Of a stretch of 64,000 nt of DNA, positions 9,042 to 17,433 are shown piece by piece. The DNA is from Stenotrophomonas maltophilia. Its GTDB lineage: Bacteria; Pseudomonadota; Gammaproteobacteria; Xanthomonadales; Xanthomonadaceae. The translations under genes and the position numbers were made by a program. The stretch is from contig DGLB01000044.1 of NCBI GenBank assembly GCA_002387845.1, forward strand, positions 12,946 through 76,945, written 5' to 3'. Numbering within the stretch: position 1 is the stretch's first letter; every line of letters begins with the position of its first letter. The notes beneath the pieces are model-generated. The model ran no database searches. It was not told the DNA's origin and saw only the letters and a list, made by a program, of their open reading frames with translations.

Positions 9042-11030
9042 TCACACGTTGCAGGGCTCATCGCCAAGGAACATCGCCACCATCTTTTCTTCGCGCGCCG
9101 AATGGATACGCTCGCCGTCGAGGGTGAACGCGTACTGCACCCGGCCCTTGCCCCAGCTGTCGCCGCTCGGGTTGTAGTGGTAAATGGGCAGGATGTGGGT
9201 TTCGTAGGGTTTGATGCGCCAGGTGAAGCCGGTCACCTGTGCATCGGGTGCGCCGAGGATGATCACGTCTTCCTTGATCGCGTCGGTGATCACCTCGTCC
9301 AGCAGCGGACCACCCAGCGGCGTCCAGGTCACGGTCACCGCATCGCCGGCCTGCAGCCATTCGGAGAGATCCGGAATGTCCACCAGCACCGCATCATCTT
9401 CGTCGGCGAGGGAGGTGCAGTTGAGCAGATCATTCTGCAGCCCCTGGTACGCCGGTGCGGGCGGCACCAGGGTGAAGGCGTCTGCATTCACGGACGCCGG
9501 TGGCGACCGCTGCGCATTGGGCGCCCCCGGTGCACGGATACGGTAGTGGACCGGCAGCTCCGGATCATTGCCGGCTTCCGCAATGGCGGCCCACGGTATC
9601 TCCACCTGCGCTTCGGTGCCGGGCACGTCGTCGACACCCACGGTGTACGTAGCCTCTGGCACCGCCGTTCCGTCCCAGTAGAACTCCACCTGCTCTCCGG
9701 CATTCAACGGGGCGTAGAGGTCGAACAGCACGACGGCCGACAGCCCGGCGTCCTCGCGCGTGAGCACGTTCAACTGGTTGGAGACCGTGCCGAACACACG
9801 CGGCGCGCCCAGCTGGGGGTTCACCAGATCCGGCCAGTCCGGCAGCTCGGGACCGACGTGGGAAAAGTCGACCCCCACTGAGATTGCTTCGGGCCCGAAC
9901 GGCACGTCGCCGCGAAGAATGCGGTAGCGAACCGGCGTCAGCATCACGCCGGCGGACGTGCCGTAGGTATCGCGCAGCACCGACGCAGGCACCGGCACGG
10001 CCTTGGGGAAATGCGGCACCTGACTCAACGGTACCTCGGCCAGCACGGTACTGCCCCAGGTCACCTCGATGCGGTCGCTCGGCTTCCAGTGATCGAAGGC
10101 CGGAATCAGCACCGCGACGCCGGCGCTCGCGTCCTCCAGCGTCACCAGGCCATCGTCGGCACCGGTGACCTGAGGCGGCTGCAGGTTCGCCGGAAGTGTT
10201 CCCAGCGCCACGGCCAGACGGACGTGTCCCACCGAGCTGGCATTGGTGGCTTTATCACGCAGCTGATACATCAGATAGCAGCCGCCGTCGCCGGTCAGCC
10301 GCACCAGGTCCGGTGGCACGTGCACGGTCATCGGCACGGCAGTGACCTGCGTGCTCTGGAACGGCAGTGTGGACGGGTCTTCGGGCAAAGTGTCCAGCCA
10401 CCAGTAACGGATCTCGTCGCCCACCTGTGCGCCTTGGTACGCGGGCACCGTCCATTCCACGCCCTGCGGATGCGCCGCCAGGTAGGCATCGGTGACCGGC
10501 TCGGCAGGCACGCCCGGTGCGGGCGGCGGGCCACCGCTGGCGGGGGCGACGCTGTCGCAGATCAGTGGCACCGGCGCACATACTGCCGGCACCTGGTTCC
10601 AGGTGATCACACGATAGCGGAGCGTGTAATGACCGTCCGGGCGCAACAGGTTGGCGGGAATGCGCAGCGTGAACGGGAAGGCGGTCGGGTCGATGGGACC
10701 TTCGAACGTATGCGATTCCACCAGCACGTAGTCGCCTTCGTCCGGCTGCGTGCCTGCCGCCCATTCCAGGTCCAGAACCTCGAACTGCCCCGGTGCCTCC
10801 GCGTGATTGGGCCACAGCGGAATGTGCACCGCCAGGCCTTGCCCGGCTGCGATCACATCCTTGTTGAGCGTGCCATCCAGCGGGTCGACGATGGCCCCGG
10901 CGTCGAAGCCCGGTGGAGCCATGCCATTGAAGCCGCTGGCACGGTTCCGCGCGAGGTGGCGCTGCAGTTTCTGCTGCCGCCATTCCTGACGTGCGCGTTT
11001 GGCGATATCGCGTTTGCTGACAGAAGCCAT
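9042..11030 (-). CDS. Large Ig-like repeat protein (662 aa), paralogue of the downstream gene
   Basis: The N terminus is very basic (residues 1-35, rich in Arg, Lys and Gln). About six Ig-like units follow, with motifs GDEIRYWWLDTLP, DGGCYLMYQLRDKATN and GAPNAQRSP that recur in the same order in the 882-residue neighbour. The C-terminal ~120 residues (from NCTSL to PCNV) form a terminal domain shared by both. The two genes look like a tandem duplication with an N-terminal extension in one copy. The ATG at 11030 has AAGGA upstream; a longer start at 11078 would overlap the previous gene. No signal peptide or catalytic motif is seen. A structural or adhesive role is inference. Confidence 0.72.
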   Translation of the reverse strand: MASVSKRDIAKRARQEWRQQKLQRHLARNRASGFNGMAPPGFDAGAIVDPLDGTLNKDVIAAGQGLAVHIPLWPNHAEAPGQFEVLDLEWAAGTQPDEGDYVLVESHTFEGPIDPTAFPFTLRIPANLLRPDGHYTLRYRVITWNQVPAVCAPVPLICDSVAPASGGPPPAPGVPAEPVTDAYLAAHPQGVEWTVPAYQGAQVGDEIRYWWLDTLPEDPSTLPFQSTQVTAVPMTVHVPPDLVRLTGDGGCYLMYQLRDKATNASSVGHVRLAVALGTLPANLQPPQVTGADDGLVTLEDASAGVAVLIPAFDHWKPSDRIEVTWGSTVLAEVPLSQVPHFPKAVPVPASVLRDTYGTSAGVMLTPVRYRILRGDVPFGPEAISVGVDFSHVGPELPDWPDLVNPQLGAPRVFGTVSNQLNVLTREDAGLSAVVLFDLYAPLNAGEQVEFYWDGTAVPEATYTVGVDDVPGTEAQVEIPWAAIAEAGNDPELPVHYRIRAPGAPNAQRSPPASVNADAFTLVPPAPAYQGLQNDLLNCTSLADEDDAVLVDIPDLSEWLQAGDAVTVTWTPLGGPLLDEVITDAIKEDVIILGAPDAQVTGFTWRIKPYETHILPIYHYNPSGDSWGKGRVQYAFTLDGERIHSAREEKMVAMFLGDEPCNV

Positions 11031-11074
11031 GGGAAGGTCCTTTCGGTCAGGAGAGACGCGGCGCAGAGCGGGAC

Positions 11075-11962
11075 TCACGCTCTGATGTTGGTGTTGGCGT
11101 TTGACGTGGAGAGCCCCCTGCTGCCCTCTCCCATGAAGAAGTTGAAGGTGAAACTCTGGCCACCGGCTCCGTTTGCCACCTGTGTCTGGACCGGCAGGGG
11201 TGTGGAAACCGGGGCGGGCGCGGGCACCGACGTGGAGGCGATCGGCGTTGTGGGAAGCAGTGCCGAGTCGTGTCCCATTTTGAGTCCCTGGTTAAACCCG
11301 TACTCGAACGTATCGAGCGCCGCCTGCTCTGAAGGCGTCAGTGACCTCGTGCTGTTCGTGGAGCCACTGCGTGAGGACAGCGACGATCCGCCCGAGACGG
11401 ACGACGCGCTGGAGAAGGACGTGGACCGTGTACTGGGTTGCGGACGAGGCCCCCCCGGCAGAGGAGCACTGACCTTGGCGTGCGGAATGAGCGGTTGCGG
11501 TTGCGGATGCGGGTGTCCAGGTACCCTTGGCACCCCGCCCGGGCCGAGGGAACGCTTCCCGCCGTACAGGAACTTGAGGCCGCTGTAGGCCAACCCTGCG
11601 CCACCGAGGATGCCCACGGCCGCACCGGTGTAGAGCATGGTTTGGGCCGCCATCTCATTGGGCATGAAGTAGCTGCCTGCCGCCGTGCCGCCGCCGATCA
11701 CCAGGGCGGCCAGGGCGTACCAGTTGAAGTGTCCGCTCGGGTCGACCCGGTTCACCGGGTCGTTGCTGCAGTACGCGTACGCGTTGAAGCCGCCGCGGCC
11801 GAAGGGGCTGAGCGTGTCCGCGCTGTGGAATCGCATCAGCACGGGGTTGTAGGCGCGGTAACCCGCGCCCAGCAACTGCCAGCGGCTACGAAGCTCATGC
11901 GCTTCGCCGTTGTAGCCGAGCGCGGCCATCGGTACGTTGATTGCGTTTGGCAAGATGCTCAT
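11075..11962 (-). CDS. Free-standing RHS core plus variable tail (orphan RHS tip 2)
   Basis: This 295-residue protein starts almost directly in the RHS-associated core. Residues 14-17 are YNGE, and the core runs through RFHSADTLSPFG and NAYAYCSNDPVNRVDPSGH (to about residue 80). There is no YD-repeat shell. After the core come two hydrophobic segments (about 82-101 and 109-130), a Gly/Pro/Gln-rich linker, a Ser/Thr-rich stretch and a C-terminal ~80 residues with no recognised toxin domain. The ATG at 11962 is preceded by TTGGAG at a good distance. A longer open frame to 12187 would run across the previous gene and is unlikely. It may be a tail cassette for exchange, or a separately made partner of the large RHS protein. 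Confidence 0.7.
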   Translation of the reverse strand: MSILPNAINVPMAALGYNGEAHELRSRWQLLGAGYRAYNPVLMRFHSADTLSPFGRGGFNAYAYCSNDPVNRVDPSGHFNWYALAALVIGGGTAAGSYFMPNEMAAQTMLYTGAAVGILGGAGLAYSGLKFLYGGKRSLGPGGVPRVPGHPHPQPQPLIPHAKVSAPLPGGPRPQPSTRSTSFSSASSVSGGSSLSSRSGSTNSTRSLTPSEQAALDTFEYGFNQGLKMGHDSALLPTTPIASTSVPAPAPVSTPLPVQTQVANGAGGQSFTFNFFMGEGSRGLSTSNANTNIRA

Positions 11963-11987
11963 GGAAATCTCCAAGTGGGGATTCGGC

Positions 11988-12686
11988 TCAAACGAGGTGC
12001 GGCTTTCTTCCCCAGTCGGCAAAATCGTCGTCCTGGTTCTGCCGGAATGGCAGAGGTCTTCCCGCTCCGCGGACGAGATCATTGCGGGCTTGAACGAGGT
12101 GTTCAGACCGCCGTTTGTTCTTCGGATCGGCACTCTCTCGAGTGGCTTTTCCCTTTCGGTTGGACGACGATTGCGCGCTACGGTCAAGCAGCTTTTTGCC
12201 TGAAGGAGACGCCTTGGCTGCGGCCGGATCGTGTTTCGCAGTCTTCCTCAGCTGCTCCTGGAACCTGTTCCTCTTCCTTTCATCACTCCCCTGCCGCCAT
12301 TCCTTGGCACCTGCAGTGATGGCCACAAACGTACCCGCCGCGAACACCACGCCCAGCGCAATGCGGGCGCTGTCGTCCTTCACCAGCGCCATGCCCGCGC
12401 CCGCGCCCGCCGCGACCAGCGCGCCCACGATGGCGAGGGACACCAGCGCGGACTGACCGCTCGGGTCGATGCGGTTGGCCGGATCGCCATCCGCGTAGGC
12501 ATAGGCATTGACGCCTCCGGCACCGAACGGGCTCAGGGCATCCACGCTGTGAAAGCGCCTCAGCTCCGGGTTGTAGGCACGGTAGCCCGCCCCGAGCAGC
12601 TGCCAGCGGGTGTCCGGTTCGTGTCGCTCGCCGTTGTAGCCAAGCGACGCGGGGAACGGATGCAACGTGTGGATGGAGGAAGACAT
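11988..12686 (-). CDS. Free-standing RHS core plus basic tail (orphan RHS tip 1)
   Basis: This 232-residue protein begins with 14 residues and then the RHS core (YNGE, WQLLGAGYRAYNP, RFHSVDALSPFG, NAYAYADGDPANRIDPSGQ; about residues 17-78). Two hydrophobic helices follow (about 80-100 and 108-126). The last ~100 residues are strongly basic, with KRKRNR-like and KNKRR clusters. It lacks YD repeats, so on its own it cannot form the RHS shell. It lies 22 bp after the large RHS gene and has its own GAGG Shine-Dalgarno. The basic tail could bind nucleic acid or a surface, but no catalytic motif is visible. Confidence 0.7.
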   Translation of the reverse strand: MSSSIHTLHPFPASLGYNGERHEPDTRWQLLGAGYRAYNPELRRFHSVDALSPFGAGGVNAYAYADGDPANRIDPSGQSALVSLAIVGALVAAGAGAGMALVKDDSARIALGVVFAAGTFVAITAGAKEWRQGSDERKRNRFQEQLRKTAKHDPAAAKASPSGKKLLDRSAQSSSNRKGKATRESADPKNKRRSEHLVQARNDLVRGAGRPLPFRQNQDDDFADWGRKPHLV

Positions 12687-12708
12687 GGATGCCTCGCGTG
12701 CGGATGCG

Positions 12709-15700
12709 TCAATACTGGAAGTTCAACGGAAACCCGGAGCGCTGGCCGCCGGTTCTGATATCGGTGTGGACGCGCTGTGGGGTCTTTGGAAGACGCGGCA
12801 ACACACGGCCCTTGGGATGTTGCATGGCCACGTCTCCGTACATCCATTGCTGCAATTCGTGATTCGAAATGCGAGTGCTCTCGGTATGCCGTGGCGCGAC
12901 GCCTCCAGCCTGATGCCGGCCAGCGGCATCAGGCATTCGTGTCGCGTACACATTGCCCTCGAGGTTCTCCACGAACTCGGGGGTTTTGTCGTTGTTCCAC
13001 CCGGCCGCGCTGTTTTTCACTGCCGGCGCGTTGCGCGTCCTGCCGATGCCTTTGAGGAATGATCCCAATCTCCCTGCGGCATGACTGCGATACAGCGCAT
13101 TGCCCAGCAACCCGGCACCCACCACCAGGGGTACCGTGGCGGCGGAGAGGATGGCCACGCGCAGGGTTTCGTCCTGCACCGCCAGGCTCGCTCCGCCGAT
13201 GCCGGCTGCCAGCGCCACCGCTCCCAGGCCCACCATCACCGCCGGGGATATGAACCACCGCCCGCTGGGGTCGATCCAGTTCACCGGATCGTTGCCACAG
13301 TAGGCGTACGCGTTCATACCCCCTTGGTCAAAAGGGCTCTGGTCATCCGGCTGCTGGAAGCGCATCGTCGAGGCATCGAGCGCGCGCTTGCCGTTGCCCA
13401 GCAGCTGCCAGCCGGTGCCGGCCTCGTGCGACTCACCGTTGTAGCCCAATGCAGCATCCGGCGGGTCCTCCGCCTCGTGCCCGTACGCGGTGTACACCCT
13501 ATGCTGCGTGCCCTCGGGTCGTACCACCCCCAGTACGCTGGCCTTCGCGTCCACCGCCAGCAACGCCGTGGACGTGGCCCCGTCCTGGGTCACCCGCTCG
13601 GCGAGCGGCAAAGCGGCGGCCCGCACGTAGGTGGTGTGCTGCTCACCTTCGGCGCGTGCGACCAGCCGGTCCTCCACGTAGAAACGCCGCTCCTGCACGC
13701 CATTGCTGGCGCTGCCCGCCAGCACGTCCAGACCGTCGTAGGCGTACGTGCGGGGTGCCTCGCGCTCAAGCCCTTCCACCGTGGTCAGCCGACCCAGGCC
13801 GTCATAGTGCAGGGTACGCCCCTGGTCGTCCTGCACCAGATTGCCGTCGGCGTCGTACGCGAGCACGATCTCGTCAGGGTAGCGCGCGCCGTCGTGCGTG
13901 ATCCGGCTCAACTGCACCGGGTCCGTGGCCTCGTAGTGATGGACCGAGGTCACCGTGCCGGCAGACACCGTGGTGGTGATCACGCGTTCGATGTTGTCCA
14001 GATCATCGTGCACGAACACCTGTCGCGTGAATTCATTGCCGTAGGCATCGCGCGGCAATTCGCTGCCGGTGCACAGGTGCATCAACAGCCGGCCACGCTC
14101 GTCGTAGTGGTAGGTCTCATCACGCACCACCGTGCCACTTTCCTTCAACACCTGATTCGTCAGTGCGTCCTCGGCGTCGTAGGTCCGTTCCAGCGAGCGC
14201 GTGGTGAAACCATCATCCAGCGTGCGGATCTTTTCGCGGCCCAGGGTGTCATACGTCAACGACACCTCCAGTTGGGTCCCCGCGCCGCTGTCGCCGGTCA
14301 CAATGCGCTCCACCCGGCCAAACGCGTCATGATGGAACGTCGCCGTCGTGGTCCCAGCCGCCGCCCGCTCCAGACGGCTGGCCACCACCCGTTCCAGTCG
14401 GCCGGCCCGATCGTAGTGCAGCTCCTGGAGCTCACCGAGCACGCTGCTGGAGCACAACCGCCCCCTCAGGCTGTAGGTGAACCGGCTGACATCGCTATGC
14501 CCGTTCTGCCGGCGGGTCTCATCCTTCAGTGCGCCGGTGCTGTAGTAGGTGCGTTCCAGTTCCACCTCATCGCTGATGCACCCCACCAGCGAGGCGTCTT
14601 TTGGATCATGAACGAAGATCGCATTGGACCCCTGCAGCACGCGCTGGGTCATCGCCTCGCCCAGCTGTGGCTCGTACACATAGGTCAACTCCTTGCCGGC
14701 GGGCGTAACCACCTTTCGCGGCTGCGACATCCCCTCGTCATAGGTCAGCGTCCGCTTCCGTCCCCCGGTGACCGTTTCGACCATGCGATCCAGGCCGTCG
14801 AAGGTCTGCGTGCCCAGTTCCTTTCCGCTGACCGCGATGGAGACCGGTAGATCTTCGGTGCTGTGCGGCGCGTAGGCGCGCACCACCTCCGCTCCCCCAG
14901 GCAGGGTGGTGAGCACGTCACGATCGAACGCATCGTAGGCATGCCGGGTGTACGCATCACGCGCGTCGATGTCCTCCACCAACCGGCCCAGCCCGTCGCG
15001 GTGCTGCTGCGCCAGGCTGATGCGGGTACCACCCGGCTCGGTGCGCTCCTCGCGCACCGGTTCATCGAAGGCATCCAGCCAGATCTCGGTCATTGCCCCC
15101 CGCTCGCCCGTCGTGCTTTCAAGCCAGCGCTGGCGGATCGCGCCCGGTGCGTCCTTGCTGCCGATCGGGTCCAGCACATCCACCTCGGTCACCCCGTCCG
15201 CACGCGTCGTCCGCTCGCGCTCTCCCCAGAAGCCGTACTTATAGGTGGAAGTGAGGCGCAGATCCGCACTGCCCAGCCAGTCGATCTCCGTCTCGGACTC
15301 CAGCTGGCCAAGCCCGTCATGCAGGGCCTCGTAGGTGGGACGGAACACTGCTTCCAAGGGGTTGCGCCCCTGTTCCACCGCCCCATCCGCGTCCTGCCGC
15401 TCCTCCAGGATGGTGCGGGCCGCACCATCGAACCAGCTGCGGGTCTTGACGCCCTTTACGTCCGTCATCAGCTGCCAGGCCTGCGACGTCACCTCACTGC
15501 CCCCGTCCACCAGGTGGTACTCATACCAGCGGGTGGCCTCGTACTCGTTGCCGGGTGCCACGGTTTCGCTGACCACACGCTGCAACGCATCGTAGGTATA
15601 GGCGATCTGCACACCGTTCAGATCCTGCACCAGCAGCGGCTGTCCGTTGAGCAGCGAATGCTCCTGGGTCAACTTCTGGTGGGTGGCATCGAAGCCGGTA

Positions 15701-17418
15701 CGGGTTTCAATCACCTGCAGGATCGTCTCCCCCGCCCGGGTGGCATCGCGCAGGGCATACTGGAAGTCGGTGGTGTGCGGCAGGCCGTTGCGTTTTTCCG
15801 CTTCCGACTTCAGGCGCCCCAACCGCAACGTGTCCGACGTGTCGGTGTAGTACTCGTTGTCGGTCCGCAACAGCACCTCGTCGCGCCCGCCGACCTGCTT
15901 CAGGGTCCGATTGCGTTCACGCAGGAACTGGCGGTTGTAGAAGCCGGGCAGCGGATCCAGCGCGACGTACTCGTAGTCCGTCTGCAGCGTGGGGGCGTCC
16001 CCATATTGCGACGCTGCCGGATACACGGTGGCCGAACGCAGGCTGCGTTTGAACTGCTCCGGATCGGCCGGGCACAGACCGGGTGCCCCCTCCATCTCGA
16101 AGTACACGTTGACCTCGCGTGTCCCGTCCTCATTCACGCGCTCCAGCAGATTGGCCCAGGCGTCGAAACGGGTCGTCACCGTTTCCACGCGTTCCCGGGT
16201 GGCATCGTCGGTCAACTTCCAATGCGTTTCCACGGTGTGCGGCAGCTGGCACTCCGGCGGCTGGTCCTTGAACGGCAGGCCGATGTTGCCTGGCAGGTCC
16301 GCATGGTGCGTCGTGTGCACCCAGCGCTGGCAGTTGCCTTCGGTGGTCGTCTCGTCCACCAGCAGGTGGAACCGGTTGAACTTCCGTTCCACCGTGCGTT
16401 GCGCCAGGCCGGCATTCCAGTGCACGGCGGTGACAGTGTAGCGGAAATCCGGGTTGGCGACCTCGTACAGATTGTCCTCGCCCTCGTCGGACCATCGGTC
16501 GAGCGCGTCATATCCGAGAAAATTCTGGTCCGAGTAACTGTAGCGGGTTTCCATCGGTGGCTGCCCGAACAGCGGCCTCACGATGTGCTTGCCCACGCGC
16601 GGCAGCGGCGGGTGCGCCGCGGCCGGGAAGAAATGCCCGTCCTTGTCGTACTCCACGGTCTCGTGGGCCCCGGTAGGTGTCCACACCTCGGTCACGCAGA
16701 CCACCTCATTGATCTTTTCGTACGTGAACCGCCAGCTGGCCCCATCGACCGGCAACACCACCCGTGTCACCCACCCGTCGGCGTTGAGTTCCAGCACGAA
16801 CCGCGCCAGCGGACCATTGTCTTCACCTTCATGCGGAAAGAACTGCAGTTCCACACGCTGGTCGTCGGGGCGCTCGATCTGCAGCAGCTTGGTACGGGCA
16901 TCGCTTACGCTTTCCAGCCGTTGCCCACCGCGGAACACCGCATACTCCAGGTCCAGCTGGCGCCCATCGGCATCCAGTACCTGCACCGGCACCGCGCGTC
17001 GCAGGTCGGAGCTCCCGCCCGTCTGCAGCATCTCCACGGTGCCGGCCTTGTGCACCACGCGATACATGCCGTCGCCGAGCACATGGAAATGGAAACTATC
17101 CAGCTTCTTCTCGGCAATGTCCGGGAGCACCCCGCCGCCGGTCACCTTGAAGGACTCGCCCGTACCGAGCGACAGCCGGTTGTTGTCCGGATTGAACTCG
17201 GTCAGATTCAGGTTCCAGCCCACGCCGAACCCCACGTCGAGTGGACTCATGGGGCTGAACGACAGCGTCAGCGGCAGCAGCGGTCCCTGCAGGGCGTTGG
17301 GCTTCAACTCCGGCACCGATAGGGTCACGGTATACAGGCCGGTGCGCGGGTCCACCCCGTGCTGCACGCTGCTGCGGAAGTTGAACGCGTTGGAATGCAC
17401 TTTGGTAGTCGATGACAT
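12709..17418 (-). CDS. RHS/YD-repeat protein (1569 aa), full-length
   Basis: This protein has an N-terminal beta-rich domain (residues 1-~430, starting VHSNAFNF and containing DPRTGLYT and GFGVGWNLNLTEF). A long run of YD/RHS repeats (about 440-1320, with xxYDxxGRL units such as YHYDERGRLL and LHYDGLGRL) follows. The RHS core ends DPSG near residue 1387. The 182-residue tail has two hydrophobic segments and then a soluble end without a recognised nuclease, ADP-ribosyltransferase or deaminase motif. The family forms hollow shells around a C-terminal effector in Tc toxins and T6SS RHS effectors. No signal peptide or PAAR domain is present. ATG at 17418 follows GGGAG. A second full-length copy is at 33030-38036. 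Confidence 0.9.
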   Translation of the reverse strand: MSSTTKVHSNAFNFRSSVQHGVDPRTGLYTVTLSVPELKPNALQGPLLPLTLSFSPMSPLDVGFGVGWNLNLTEFNPDNNRLSLGTGESFKVTGGGVLPDIAEKKLDSFHFHVLGDGMYRVVHKAGTVEMLQTGGSSDLRRAVPVQVLDADGRQLDLEYAVFRGGQRLESVSDARTKLLQIERPDDQRVELQFFPHEGEDNGPLARFVLELNADGWVTRVVLPVDGASWRFTYEKINEVVCVTEVWTPTGAHETVEYDKDGHFFPAAAHPPLPRVGKHIVRPLFGQPPMETRYSYSDQNFLGYDALDRWSDEGEDNLYEVANPDFRYTVTAVHWNAGLAQRTVERKFNRFHLLVDETTTEGNCQRWVHTTHHADLPGNIGLPFKDQPPECQLPHTVETHWKLTDDATRERVETVTTRFDAWANLLERVNEDGTREVNVYFEMEGAPGLCPADPEQFKRSLRSATVYPAASQYGDAPTLQTDYEYVALDPLPGFYNRQFLRERNRTLKQVGGRDEVLLRTDNEYYTDTSDTLRLGRLKSEAEKRNGLPHTTDFQYALRDATRAGETILQVIETRTGFDATHQKLTQEHSLLNGQPLLVQDLNGVQIAYTYDALQRVVSETVAPGNEYEATRWYEYHLVDGGSEVTSQAWQLMTDVKGVKTRSWFDGAARTILEERQDADGAVEQGRNPLEAVFRPTYEALHDGLGQLESETEIDWLGSADLRLTSTYKYGFWGERERTTRADGVTEVDVLDPIGSKDAPGAIRQRWLESTTGERGAMTEIWLDAFDEPVREERTEPGGTRISLAQQHRDGLGRLVEDIDARDAYTRHAYDAFDRDVLTTLPGGAEVVRAYAPHSTEDLPVSIAVSGKELGTQTFDGLDRMVETVTGGRKRTLTYDEGMSQPRKVVTPAGKELTYVYEPQLGEAMTQRVLQGSNAIFVHDPKDASLVGCISDEVELERTYYSTGALKDETRRQNGHSDVSRFTYSLRGRLCSSSVLGELQELHYDRAGRLERVVASRLERAAAGTTTATFHHDAFGRVERIVTGDSGAGTQLEVSLTYDTLGREKIRTLDDGFTTRSLERTYDAEDALTNQVLKESGTVVRDETYHYDERGRLLMHLCTGSELPRDAYGNEFTRQVFVHDDLDNIERVITTTVSAGTVTSVHHYEATDPVQLSRITHDGARYPDEIVLAYDADGNLVQDDQGRTLHYDGLGRLTTVEGLEREAPRTYAYDGLDVLAGSASNGVQERRFYVEDRLVARAEGEQHTTYVRAAALPLAERVTQDGATSTALLAVDAKASVLGVVRPEGTQHRVYTAYGHEAEDPPDAALGYNGESHEAGTGWQLLGNGKRALDASTMRFQQPDDQSPFDQGGMNAYAYCGNDPVNWIDPSGRWFISPAVMVGLGAVALAAGIGGASLAVQDETLRVAILSAATVPLVVGAGLLGNALYRSHAAGRLGSFLKGIGRTRNAPAVKNSAAGWNNDKTPEFVENLEGNVYATRMPDAAGRHQAGGVAPRHTESTRISNHELQQWMYGDVAMQHPKGRVLPRLPKTPQRVHTDIRTGGQRSGFPLNFQY

Positions 17419-17433
17419 GGTCTGCTCCCACCC

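Noticed and set aside
6016..9177. A 1053-codon open frame on the plus strand opposite the Ig-like genes
   Set aside because: It is antisense to well-supported genes with ribosome-binding sites and paralogues. Its His/Arg/Gly-rich translation is typical of a GC-rich shadow frame.
12709..13000. HELQQW in the tail of the first RHS protein as a nuclease or zincin motif
   Set aside because: There is no second histidine at the needed distance and no HNH, GH-E or similar pattern around it.
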